Assembly: GCF_014879935.1 (NCBI RefSeq)
Contig: NZ_JACSRD010000123.1
Span: 124,001-188,000, forward strand
Source: Prosthecobacter sp.
GTDB taxonomy: Bacteria > Verrucomicrobiota > Verrucomicrobiia > Verrucomicrobiales > Verrucomicrobiaceae
Direction of reading: 5' to 3'
DNA: 64,000 bases
Position numbers and translations under genes: made by a program. Under the pieces are notes generated by a model. The model saw nothing but the letters and a program-made list of their open reading frames with translations. It was not told the origin of the DNA and did no database searches. How positions within the stretch are numbered: the stretch's first letter is position 1; the number at the start of each line of letters is the position of its first letter. Shown piece after piece: positions 39,289 to 48,292 of this stretch.

Positions 39289-40680
39289 ATGTCTCTCGAA
39301 GACACCCTTTATCCGCTGCTGAAACTCTACGAGGCAGCGCCGCAACCGGTCAAATCGGTCGTGGGACGAGTTTACCGGACCATTCCGGCCACACTGCGGC
39401 ATGGCAGGGCCTATGAGCGGTTCCGTCAGGAAGCCCAGGCGGTGGAAGCGTGGGATGAGGACAGAATCCGTCGTTACCAGATCCATGCGCTGCGTGAATC
39501 GCTCCTCGCAGCGGCAAAAGCACCGTTTTACGCGGAGCGTTTTGCTGAACGCGGCCTGGATCCCGCCAGCTTTGAGTGCCTGGAGCAACTGGCAGATTAT
39601 CCGCTGCTCACCAAGCAGGACCTGCTGCAGCATCGTGAGCAGATGGTGAATCCCGAGTTTGATGCGAGGCATCGGCTTTACATCACCACGGGCGGTTCGA
39701 GCGGTGTGCCGGTTGGCTTTTATCTGCACAAAGGCGTGAGCCGTCCAAAGGAGCAGGCCTATCTGGAGGCGCAGTGGTCACGACGTGGCTACCAGCCCGG
39801 TGATCGCGTGGCCGTGATCCGCGGCGGCGTCACCTCCAGCCGCGCGGCCGGCCGCATCAGTTACTACGACGCCACACGGAACTGGCTCATCCTGTCCTCG
39901 TATCACCTCACACCGGAACGACTGCCGGAGTATGTGGCCGCGCTGAATCGTTTTCGGCCGCAACATCTCCATGCCTACCCCAGCGCGGCGCTCATGCTTG
40001 CGCGTGCAATGGAGCAGACCGGCACGAAGCTCGATTTCCCGATCACTTCCATGCTCTGCGGTTCGGAAAAGCTCACGGCGGAGTCCCAGCACTTCCTGGA
40101 GCAGTTCTTCCACACCCGCGTGTTTCATTGGTATGGCCACAGCGAGCGTGTCGTGCTCGCCGCACAGAGTCGCAGCTCGAATCAACTGCACTTCTGGCCC
40201 ACCTATGGCTTCGTCGAGTTCGGAGAACCAGATGCCGATGGCAATCGCGAGATCATCGGCACCTCGTTTCACAATCACGTCATGCCGCTGATCCGGTATC
40301 GCACCGGAGATCTGGCAAAAATGACGAATGACGAATGCGGAATGACGAATGCCGTGGTTTCAGAGGTCGTGGGTCGTGATTACGAGTTCCTCATCAGCGC
40401 CACCGGCCGCCGCATCTCTCTCACGGCCATCAACATGCACGATGATCTCTTCGAGGGGCTTTTGGCGGTACAGTTCGTCCAAGAACGCGAAGGTGAGGTC
40501 GAATGCCGCTTTCAAGCCGGTCCTCGATGGCAAAACTCCCGCCAGGAACTCATGCGTGCCGGTTTGCTGGCCAAGCTGGGAGATGATTTTATTCTCACGC
40601 TGCGTGAAGTGGGTGAAGTGGAGAAGACCAGCGCCGGGAAGCACAAGTGGCTGGTGAGCTTTCTGAAACCATCATTTTGA
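39289..40680 (+). CDS. CapK/phenylacetate-CoA ligase-like adenylate-forming protein
   Basis: YITTGGSSGVPVGFYLHKG, YRTGDLAK, GRRISLTAINMHDDLF. Confidence 0.82.
   Translation: MSLEDTLYPLLKLYEAAPQPVKSVVGRVYRTIPATLRHGRAYERFRQEAQAVEAWDEDRIRRYQIHALRESLLAAAKAPFYAERFAERGLDPASFECLEQLADYPLLTKQDLLQHREQMVNPEFDARHRLYITTGGSSGVPVGFYLHKGVSRPKEQAYLEAQWSRRGYQPGDRVAVIRGGVTSSRAAGRISYYDATRNWLILSSYHLTPERLPEYVAALNRFRPQHLHAYPSAALMLARAMEQTGTKLDFPITSMLCGSEKLTAESQHFLEQFFHTRVFHWYGHSERVVLAAQSRSSNQLHFWPTYGFVEFGEPDADGNREIIGTSFHNHVMPLIRYRTGDLAKMTNDECGMTNAVVSEVVGRDYEFLISATGRRISLTAINMHDDLFEGLLAVQFVQEREGEVECRFQAGPRWQNSRQELMRAGLLAKLGDDFILTLREVGEVEKTSAGKHKWLVSFLKPSF
40320..40354 (+). repeat. 7-bp repeat array inside CDS: AATGACG AATGACG AATGCGG AATGACG AATGCCG
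   Basis: Same family as 10944..10992; translated in frame as MTNDECGMTNA. Confidence 0.9.
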
Positions 40681-40685
40681 AACTC

Positions 40686-42848
40686 ATGCGACAACTCGCC
40701 CAATACCAGGACGGACGGCTTGAACTTCAGGACGTGCCTGCTCCCGTGCCACCTCCAGGCGGAATCCTGGTGCGGACGACGTGTTCAGTGATTTCGCCAG
40801 GGACGGAGCGGATGAAGGTGGAGCAGGCGCGGATGTCGCTGCTGCAAAAGGCGAAAGCGCGCCCGGATCAGGTGAAGAAGGTGCTCGATACAGCGAAGAC
40901 ACTGGGCTGGAAGGCTGCGATGGAGAAGGTGCGAAACCGTCTCGAATCGCCCACCCCGTTGGGTTACTCGGCGGCGGGTGTGGTGGCGGCGGTGGATGAA
41001 CTGAACACGCGTTTCCGCGTGGGAGATCGTGTCGCCTGCGGCGGGGCCGAGTGTGCACATCATGCGGAGATGATCGCGGTGCCAGACTTGCTTGCGGCTC
41101 CAATTCCCGAAGGAGTGGAGGACTGGCAGGCGGCTTACACGACGCTGGCCTCGATTTCGATGGAGGCTGTGCGCCAAAGCGGTGCGCGCCTCGGTGAACG
41201 TGTGCTGGTGATGGGCCAGGGGCTCGTGGGCCTGCTGGCAACGAGCCTTCTCAAGGCCTCTGGCGCACGCGTGATGGCCGCCGACTTCGTCGCGTCCCGA
41301 TTGGACGTTTCCAGGCAGATGGGGGCTGAACGCGTGGTGAACCCGGGGCAATCAAAGCTCGAAGACGAGGTGCGTGACTGGACCGGCGGCCACGGCGTGG
41401 ACGCGGTGTTGCTTTGTGTCGGCGGCAAAGGTCGTGAGGCGGCAGATTCGGCCATCGACTGTCTGCGTGATCGCGGCGTGATGGTGATCGTGGGCATCTA
41501 CGACGCCGAACTGTCGTGGAAGACGGCCTACATGAAAGACATCCAGGTGCGCTACTCGCGCAGCTACGGCCCCGGCCGCTACGATCCGCAGTATGAGTGG
41601 GGCGGGCAGGATTACCCCATCGGTCATGTGCGCTGGACGGAGAACCGGAACTTCGAAGCGTGCCTGGAACTCATGCGCACGGGGCAGCTTGATCTGAAGC
41701 CGGTGACCACGAGGCGGGTGCGTTTTGACGAAGTCACCGCCGTGTACGACTCACTTGAAAGTGAAGTGGGTATCGTGGTCCAGTATGATTTGGCGGCTCG
41801 CCGCAGCGTCCTGGAGTGCGCCGGCCCTCCGGCGCTTTCGGACGTCTCGCAGCCTGCGGGAAGCTCCAGAGGGCTGGAGCACTCCAAAACGCTGTCGCGC
41901 ATGCCATGCACCAGCCTCGATGTGATCGGTGCCGGGAACTTCGCGCGGACGATGCTGCTGCCGCATTTGAAGGGGAAAATCGCCTTCGGAACCATCGTGA
42001 ACGCCACCGGCCTCTCCGCACGGCATGTGAAGGAGAAGTTTAGCTTTGCCGACGCTGGGACCGACGCTGCGAAGGTGCTGGGAGCTTCGGGCGGAGCGGT
42101 TTCGATCAGCACGCGCCATCATCTGCATGCGGCCCAGGTGCTGCTGGCGCTGCAAAGCGGGAAACAGGTGTTCGTGGAGAAACCACTGTGCCTCACGCGT
42201 GAGGAACTGGCGGAGATCGACGAGGCGATGACGAAAACGAGCGGCAGCGTGATGGTGGGATTCAACCGGCGCTTTGCCCCGGCCACGGCTGCGATGATGG
42301 AAGTGCTGAAATCGGTTTCCGGACCGAAGACACTGGCCTTCCACGTGAACGCCGGTGTGCTGGCACCGGATCACTGGTATGCGAACGTCGCCGAGAGCGG
42401 CGGACGTGTGCTGGGCGAGGCCTGCCACTTCTTCGATTTCGCCTGCCACGTGCTCGGCAGGCCGGTTCAGGTGACGGCGCAGACCATCGGCCGGCCGAAG
42501 GTGCCTGATTCGGTGACGGCGCAGCTCGAATTCGCGGATGGATCGTCCGCACAATTGATCTACTCAGCGGAGGGCGATTCCGCGTTTGCGAAAGAGTCGT
42601 TCCGAGTGTTCGCAAACGGCCTTGTCGTTGAATGCGAGAACTTCATGACGCTCTCCATCTTCCAGAAACGGAAGAAGTCGGTGATGAAATTCAGCTCCAA
42701 AGGTCATGCGGAGGAAATGGCCGCGTGGCTGGCTTATTTGAAGGCGGGCGCTGAGCATCCTCTCCCCTACGAGCAGTCGCGCCAGAGCATGCGGCTGACG
42801 TTTGCGGCTCTGGATTCCATCCGCGAGGCACGAAGCATCTCACTGTGA
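40686..42848 (+). CDS. Bi-domain oxidoreductase (zinc-type alcohol dehydrogenase-like + Gfo/Idh/MocA)
   Basis: GERVLVMGQGLVGLLATSLLKASGARVMAAD; second Rossmann LDVIGAGNFARTMLLPHLKG, EKPLCLTREELAEID. Confidence 0.85.
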   Translation: MRQLAQYQDGRLELQDVPAPVPPPGGILVRTTCSVISPGTERMKVEQARMSLLQKAKARPDQVKKVLDTAKTLGWKAAMEKVRNRLESPTPLGYSAAGVVAAVDELNTRFRVGDRVACGGAECAHHAEMIAVPDLLAAPIPEGVEDWQAAYTTLASISMEAVRQSGARLGERVLVMGQGLVGLLATSLLKASGARVMAADFVASRLDVSRQMGAERVVNPGQSKLEDEVRDWTGGHGVDAVLLCVGGKGREAADSAIDCLRDRGVMVIVGIYDAELSWKTAYMKDIQVRYSRSYGPGRYDPQYEWGGQDYPIGHVRWTENRNFEACLELMRTGQLDLKPVTTRRVRFDEVTAVYDSLESEVGIVVQYDLAARRSVLECAGPPALSDVSQPAGSSRGLEHSKTLSRMPCTSLDVIGAGNFARTMLLPHLKGKIAFGTIVNATGLSARHVKEKFSFADAGTDAAKVLGASGGAVSISTRHHLHAAQVLLALQSGKQVFVEKPLCLTREELAEIDEAMTKTSGSVMVGFNRRFAPATAAMMEVLKSVSGPKTLAFHVNAGVLAPDHWYANVAESGGRVLGEACHFFDFACHVLGRPVQVTAQTIGRPKVPDSVTAQLEFADGSSAQLIYSAEGDSAFAKESFRVFANGLVVECENFMTLSIFQKRKKSVMKFSSKGHAEEMAAWLAYLKAGAEHPLPYEQSRQSMRLTFAALDSIREARSISL
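41804..41894. repeat. Two-hairpin palindromic element (REP/BIME-like) inside CDS
   Basis: Arms CAGCGTCCTGGAGTGCGCCGGCCCTCCGGCGCTT and the reverse complement of AAGCTCCAGAGGGCTGGAGCACTCCAAAACGCTG, 28/34 match; each arm contains its own perfect hairpin. Confidence 0.85.
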
Positions 42849-44692
42849 TGAAACTGGGCCAGAAGGCTTCGTGGTATGCGCAGCGATTGCGCGCCATGAG
42901 CGTCGGCGAGATCGGCCGCCGTGTGATCGAGCGCTGGGGACGTGCTGCCGAGCCGGCGAAGCTGAAAAAGCTCTCGCGAAGCCCCTGGGACGGCACTTTC
43001 ACCGATTTCCCAAAGCTGCCCTGGCGTGAACGCGTCCCGCAGGAGCTGCGCAAACAACTGGCGGCGGATGCGGAACGGCTGGTCCGTGGTGAATGGGAGC
43101 TGTTCGGCTGGCGCAGCATCGAGGTCGGCGCACCGCCGTGCTGGCATCGTGATGCGACGCTTGGAGTGGTGATTGACCCCGAAGTTCCGGCGCGGAAGCT
43201 CGATCATCGTCATCTGGAGCATGGCGCTGACGCACGCGCCATCTGGGAGATCAACCGCTGGTCGGAAATGACGCGCATGGCCATGCACAGCGCGTTGAAT
43301 GGCGACGTGCATGCCATCCGCGTGGCGCAGCTGTGGCTGGAGGACTGGTGTGACCGCAACCGGCCCGGACACGGCATCAACTGGACCAGCCCGCTCGAAG
43401 CCGCGCTGCGGTTGATGAACTTCTGCTGGTTCGACGCGCTGGTGCGCGGCTGCAACGACCCGGAACTGGCCCGCCGCCAGGATGAACTGACCGCGCGGAT
43501 CGTTCCTGTGCATGCCTGGTGGATCTGGCGGCGGAGATCGTTCGGATCGTCAGCGAACAATCACCTGATTGGAGAACTGGCCGCGTTGGTGATGGCGATC
43601 ACGCGCTGGCCGGCGCTCGCACGCATGACGAGTTCCGTGATGCACGTGCGGGAGCTGCTCGAACGCGATTTTTTGCGGCAGTTCGCCACGGATGGCGGCA
43701 ACCAGGAGCAGGCGCTGCATTATCATCTCTTCGCATGGGAGATGGGCTGGCATGCAGCGGCGGCCGTCGGCGGCTTGGGAGGCGAGGTGCCCGACAGAAT
43801 GAGGAAAGCGGCGCAATTTTTCATCGATGTCGCCGAGACTTCGGAGCCATGGGACTACGGCGATTCGGACGATGCGCAGGTACTGCCGCTGGCGCTGAAA
43901 CGATGCCGGGCTGTGGGGGAATTTCGCGGCTGGCTGCTGAACAAGCCCGAGGGAGCGAGCCTGCGCTTCTGGATGGGAGCGCCGCCCGCAGGACTGAAGG
44001 CAACGGCACGCAGCACGTGGCACAGGTATGTCGAAAGCGGCCAGGCGGTGTGGCGTGACGCCCGCTGGACGGTGCGGGCAGACGCGTCTCCGCTGGGATT
44101 TGGCGCCATGGCGGCACATGGCCACCTCGACGCGCTGCATGTCTCGCTGTGGTTCGAGCAACATGCCCTCGTCGTCGATCCCGGCACCGGCGCCTACTAC
44201 AGCGATCCCGCTTTGCGCGCACAACTGGCCTCGTGGGAGGCGCATAACGGACCCGTTCCGCTGTGTGGCCGCACCACACCGCGACGCATGGGCGCGTTTC
44301 TGTGGGCCGATCATCACGACCGCCCGGCGGTGGAAATCAGCGATGACATTTGCGTGATGCGACTCGCCCACGAAGGCGGACCGGTCCAGCGGGCCGTGTG
44401 CGCGGCGCAGGGCCAGGTGGAGATCTGCGACAACGTGGGCGACGCCCAGGAGCATGTGGTGACATGGCAGCTCGCTCCCGGCTGGACCATCGAAAAGACC
44501 GGCGGCCAGGCATTCGTTTGCAGTCACGAGGAGGGCTTGCGTGTCCAGGGCCTCTTCAACGGCGACGCGATCAGCGGCTGGGAGACGGTGGAACGCGAGG
44601 TGTCCCCCCATTTCCGCGAGCTGACCCGTTCGCTGGCTGTGAGAATCATCTTCAAAGGCACTCTGACAACTCTCTGGAGCAAGGCCGGATGA
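42845..44692 (+). CDS. Heparinase II/III-family / alginate lyase-like protein
   Basis: EINRWSEMTRMAMHSAL, SANNHLIGELAAL, MAAHGHLDALHVSLWFEQHALVVDPGTGAYY. Confidence 0.85.
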   Translation: MMKLGQKASWYAQRLRAMSVGEIGRRVIERWGRAAEPAKLKKLSRSPWDGTFTDFPKLPWRERVPQELRKQLAADAERLVRGEWELFGWRSIEVGAPPCWHRDATLGVVIDPEVPARKLDHRHLEHGADARAIWEINRWSEMTRMAMHSALNGDVHAIRVAQLWLEDWCDRNRPGHGINWTSPLEAALRLMNFCWFDALVRGCNDPELARRQDELTARIVPVHAWWIWRRRSFGSSANNHLIGELAALVMAITRWPALARMTSSVMHVRELLERDFLRQFATDGGNQEQALHYHLFAWEMGWHAAAAVGGLGGEVPDRMRKAAQFFIDVAETSEPWDYGDSDDAQVLPLALKRCRAVGEFRGWLLNKPEGASLRFWMGAPPAGLKATARSTWHRYVESGQAVWRDARWTVRADASPLGFGAMAAHGHLDALHVSLWFEQHALVVDPGTGAYYSDPALRAQLASWEAHNGPVPLCGRTTPRRMGAFLWADHHDRPAVEISDDICVMRLAHEGGPVQRAVCAAQGQVEICDNVGDAQEHVVTWQLAPGWTIEKTGGQAFVCSHEEGLRVQGLFNGDAISGWETVEREVSPHFRELTRSLAVRIIFKGTLTTLWSKAG

Positions 44693-44720
44693 CAGGCCCG
44701 ACATGGAAGGACTGATGCGA

Positions 44721-44749
44721 GGCGCGGGAAAAGGTTCCCGCGCCTTTTT
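44721..44749 (+). terminator. Rho-independent terminator at the end of the EPS locus
   Basis: Perfect 10-bp stem GGCGCGGGAA-AAGG-TTCCCGCGCC followed by TTTTT. Confidence 0.9.
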
Positions 44750-44815
44750 CGTGCCGTCGTTCATGACAACGCACAGTCTTTGACAGGCGCGGGCGGCCGG
44801 CACGTAGATGCAGCC

Positions 44816-45277
44816 ATGAACCGCCCTCTATGCTGCGTATTCTTCGTCCAGATGCTGTGCGCTGGCAGTTTGCCGGCTCAACGAGCGGACCCGATCGGGC
44901 ACAAGCGCCTCGCCCAGGCTCACGCCTACGCGGCCAACGCCGAGGCCCTCGCCAATGGCGGGGCGGAATTCCCGCACAAGCGACGACTGGACGCCGCCAA
45001 CAAGCTCGAAAACACCGTGTTGCGCCATGAGCTGAAGATCATGGTCGAGGTGGTGCGGGTGAAGTTCACCTCCATCCAGCTCGAACCGGTGCAGAACAAT
45101 GTGCTCGCCCACATCCGCATGATCCGGCACCAACTGACCAACGACAAGGTGGATCGCTCGCTGGAGGACATGCGGAAAACCATCCGGAAACACCGCAATA
45201 ACGAAAAGAAATACAGCCCGACGCGGGATCTGCAGGATCAGGTGGAGGCCATCAACGCGGTGCTCCGTTCGCAATAG
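44816..45277 (+). CDS. Secreted hypothetical protein
   Basis: Signal peptide MNRPLCCVFFVQMLCAGSLPAQ; helical basic C-terminal part. Confidence 0.55.
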   Translation: MNRPLCCVFFVQMLCAGSLPAQRADPIGHKRLAQAHAYAANAEALANGGAEFPHKRRLDAANKLENTVLRHELKIMVEVVRVKFTSIQLEPVQNNVLAHIRMIRHQLTNDKVDRSLEDMRKTIRKHRNNEKKYSPTRDLQDQVEAINAVLRSQ

Positions 45278-45282
45278 AATCC

Positions 45283-46917
45283 TCAGGGCTTCAATTCCAC
45301 CGCCTTGTAGCAGCGATGCTCCAGCAGCGAGGGCAGCAGGCCTTTGACCTCCGGCCGCATGAGATAGGAATGCGTGTACCAATACACGGGCAGCACCGGA
45401 GCCTCGTTGAGCATGAGGGTTTCGGCCTCCTTGAGAATCTGCAGGCGCTTCGCCGCATCGCCTTCGCGGAAGCTCTGGCTGATGAGTTGGTCATAGCGCG
45501 GGCTGCTCCAGCCGGTGTTGTTATTGCCGTCACCCGTCTGCCACATGGCCAGGAAGGTGGAGGGGTCGAGATAGTCGCCCACCCACGCGGCGCGGCAGAC
45601 ATCGTAGTCCAGCTTGCGCTGGGAGTCGAGATTCACGCCCCAGTCCTGGTTCAGCACTCGCACCGGAATGTTCAGATGCTTCTTCCACATGGCCTGGACG
45701 GCCTCGGCCAGCGTGCGGTGCGCCTCGCTGGTGTTGATGAGAATGTCGAACACCGGAAAGCCTTCCCCATCCGGATAACCGGCAGCCGCCAGCAGGCGTT
45801 TCGCCTCCGCGGGATCGAAGCGCATGACGTCCGGCGTGTGATAGTCAGCCAGCGTGCCTGGCGGCGTGAGACCTGTGGCGGGCTTCTGCCCCGCACGCAG
45901 GATGTTTCGCGTGATGGACTCACGATCGATCGCCAGTGCGAGCGCACGGCGCACGTTCACATCGTCAAACGGCTTCCGGGTGACATTGCAGCGGTAGAAA
46001 TAGACGCTGAGCAGTGGATCGGAGTGGAAGAAGGGAGATTTTTTCTCGCGATAGACGGGAATCTTCGCCAGCGGCATCGTGAGCGTGGCGTGGAGCTGCC
46101 CGTCGAGAAAGGCACGCTCCTCGGTGGTGTCGCTGACGATCGGGAGAAACACAATGCCATTGAGCTTCACGCTGGCGGCGTCCCAGTAGTGTGGATTGCG
46201 CTCGACTTCGACATTCTGGTTCACGAGCCAGCTTTTCAGCCTGAAGGTGCCGTTGCAGACCATGTTGCCGGGACGCGTCCAGCGTGTGTTGCCGCGATCA
46301 TCGATTTTCCCGTGCTTTTCGATGACGTGCTTCGGCACCGGGAACCACGAGTAGTGTTTCAGCATGCTCGGCAGGTAAGGGGCCGGGCCTGTGAGCGTCA
46401 CTTGCAGCGTGTGATCATCCAGCGCCTTCACTCCGACCTGCGTGAAGTCTTTGAGCTTGCCGGAATGATAGGCCTCGGCGTTGAGCAGCGGGTAAAGCAT
46501 GGTCGCGTAGTCGGCGCCTAGCTTTGGCGAAAGGATTCGCTGGTAAGCAAAGAGGAAATCCGCCGTGGTGACGGGCGAACCGTCGCTCCATCGGCCCTGC
46601 GGCTGCAGTTTGAATGTCCATGTGGTGAACGTGCCGTCGTGCGTCCAGGATTCGGCGGCACCGGGAGCATCGCCGTCCGGATTGCCGGCCGCAGGTGCGA
46701 TCAGTCCCTCGAATATCGAGTGGAAGATCATGTGCTCCGGCTGTCCGCTGGCGAGCTGCGGATCCAGCGTGGCGGGCTCCGTGCCATTGCCGAGCAGCAG
46801 GATTCCCTTGCGGTTCGCCTCCTCCACCCGCGTTGGCCGGTGCGTGCGCACCTGATGAAACCAGGCGATGCCTGCCACGGCGGCGATGAGAATGAGGATG
46901 CGGACAAGCCACTGCAT
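45283..46917 (-). CDS. Peptide ABC transporter substrate-binding protein (OppA-like)
   Basis: Internal start MQWLVRILILIAAVAGIAW; LLGNGTEPATLDPQLASGQPEHMIFHSIFEGL; SBP_bac_5 type. Confidence 0.9.
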   Translation of the reverse strand: MQWLVRILILIAAVAGIAWFHQVRTHRPTRVEEANRKGILLLGNGTEPATLDPQLASGQPEHMIFHSIFEGLIAPAAGNPDGDAPGAAESWTHDGTFTTWTFKLQPQGRWSDGSPVTTADFLFAYQRILSPKLGADYATMLYPLLNAEAYHSGKLKDFTQVGVKALDDHTLQVTLTGPAPYLPSMLKHYSWFPVPKHVIEKHGKIDDRGNTRWTRPGNMVCNGTFRLKSWLVNQNVEVERNPHYWDAASVKLNGIVFLPIVSDTTEERAFLDGQLHATLTMPLAKIPVYREKKSPFFHSDPLLSVYFYRCNVTRKPFDDVNVRRALALAIDRESITRNILRAGQKPATGLTPPGTLADYHTPDVMRFDPAEAKRLLAAAGYPDGEGFPVFDILINTSEAHRTLAEAVQAMWKKHLNIPVRVLNQDWGVNLDSQRKLDYDVCRAAWVGDYLDPSTFLAMWQTGDGNNNTGWSSPRYDQLISQSFREGDAAKRLQILKEAETLMLNEAPVLPVYWYTHSYLMRPEVKGLLPSLLEHRCYKAVELKP

Positions 46918-46950
46918 GTGACGACCATGACATGCGATGCCCCAGGTGGC

Positions 46951-46984
46951 AACAAAACGGCCCCGCCGTGCACTGGCGGGGCCG
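46951..46984 (-). terminator. Rho-independent terminator (minus strand) downstream of the His-rich protein gene
   Basis: On the minus strand CGGCCCCGCC-AGTGCAC-GGCGGGGCCG-TTTTGTT; perfect 10-bp stem. Confidence 0.8.
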
Positions 46985-47017
46985 CGTGGGTTTTTCACGG
47001 GTCAGTTTTCGGCGCTG

Positions 47018-47344
47018 CTACCTGCCGAAACCGAAGCTGAAACTGATGCCGCTGCGCGGAGATCCATAGGAGGGACGATACCCGCTGTGGCCATGATGGT
47101 GATGGCCGGAGCTGTAACTCGGACCGCAGCCAGGGCGCTGTGTGGGGAGCGTGACCCATTGGCCGATGGGGCGACCGCAGCGGTCATATCCGACGATGCG
47201 ATACTGGGCCACGATCGGAGCGCCCCAGGAGGTGTAACCGACCACACGAGTGGCGCCATTGTGGCAGGTGTCGGCCTTGGCGGACGAGGGAGCTGCAAAG
47301 CCAAGAACAGCAGCCGCAGCGATGACAGAGAAGAGTGTTTTCAT
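47018..47344 (-). CDS. Small secreted His/Gly/Ser-rich protein
   Basis: Signal peptide MKTLFSVIAAAAVLGFAAPSSAKA; SSGHHHHGHSGYRPSYGSPRSGISFSFGFGR tail. Confidence 0.65.
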   Translation of the reverse strand: MKTLFSVIAAAAVLGFAAPSSAKADTCHNGATRVVGYTSWGAPIVAQYRIVGYDRCGRPIGQWVTLPTQRPGCGPSYSSGHHHHGHSGYRPSYGSPRSGISFSFGFGR

Positions 47345-47416
47345 GGAAGAGTGGAATTGTTTCCGCTCTCTCAGACGAGGTCGCTTTCAGGCTATTCAGC
47401 CGCCACGAAATTTTTT

Positions 47417-48292
47417 TCAGGCCTGGTGTTGCGACATCGATTTCGGATCGAAGGCATCGCGAAGACCATCGCCAAGGAGATTCAATGCGAGCAACGTGGC
47501 CGAGAAAAAGAGGCCGGGATAGAGCAGCAGCCACGGATAAGTCTCCATGGAACTGGCACCTTCACGAATCAACACCCCCCAGCTCGCATCCGGTGGCTGG
47601 ATGCCGAGGCCGAGAAAGCTGAGCGCGGCCTCCAGTAACATCACTCCTGGAACCGTGAGGCTGGCGTAGATGATCACCGGCCCGGTCACATTCGGAAGCA
47701 GGTGTTTCCACACGATGTGCCAGAAACCCGCGCCGCTGGCACGCGCGGCGGTCACAAACTCGAGATTCTTCAAGGCGAGCACCTGTCCGCGCACCACACG
47801 TGCCATGGTGAGCCATTCCACTGCGCCGATGGCGACGAAAATCAGCCAGAACTCGCGGCCCACGATCACCATGAGCAGGATGACAAAATTGATGAATGGA
47901 AAGGCATACAGGATGTCCACGACGCGCATCATCGCCGCGTCAGCGCGTCCTCCTGCGAGGCCGGAAATCATGCCATAAAACACACCGATCACTGCCGCGA
48001 CGGCCGTGGCGAGCAGCCCGACCTCCAACGACACTCGCCCGCCATGCAGGATGCGCGTGAGCATGTCCCGCCCGAGCGGATCTGTGCCCAGCCAGTGGCT
48101 GAGACTGGGATTCGTGGCCTTCAGCTCGAGATTCTGCTGCGACTGTTCGTACGGTGACAGCTCCGGCCCCACGCCGCAGAGGATGACGAGCATCACGATC
48201 AATCCCAACGCGCAGGCATTGATGCGGCTGCGCATGAGCCGCCGCCCGGCGGCACGCATGGGGGAAACGCCAGTCATTGCAGGGCTGCTCAT
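47417..48292 (-). CDS. oppC: Peptide ABC transporter permease (OppC-like)
   Basis: LGTDPLGRDMLTRILHGGRVSLEVG; EAALSFLGLGIQPPDASWGVLI. Confidence 0.92.
   Translation of the reverse strand: MSSPAMTGVSPMRAAGRRLMRSRINACALGLIVMLVILCGVGPELSPYEQSQQNLELKATNPSLSHWLGTDPLGRDMLTRILHGGRVSLEVGLLATAVAAVIGVFYGMISGLAGGRADAAMMRVVDILYAFPFINFVILLMVIVGREFWLIFVAIGAVEWLTMARVVRGQVLALKNLEFVTAARASGAGFWHIVWKHLLPNVTGPVIIYASLTVPGVMLLEAALSFLGLGIQPPDASWGVLIREGASSMETYPWLLLYPGLFFSATLLALNLLGDGLRDAFDPKSMSQHQA

Noticed and set aside
40320-40354. Possible frameshift or pseudogene caused by the repeat
   Set aside because: The reading frame remains open through the repeat and into the conserved GRRISLTAINMHDDLF motif.
44721-44749. 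REP-like palindrome
   Set aside because: Perfect GC stem with 4-nt loop followed by T5 directly after the heparinase gene; a standard intrinsic terminator explains it.
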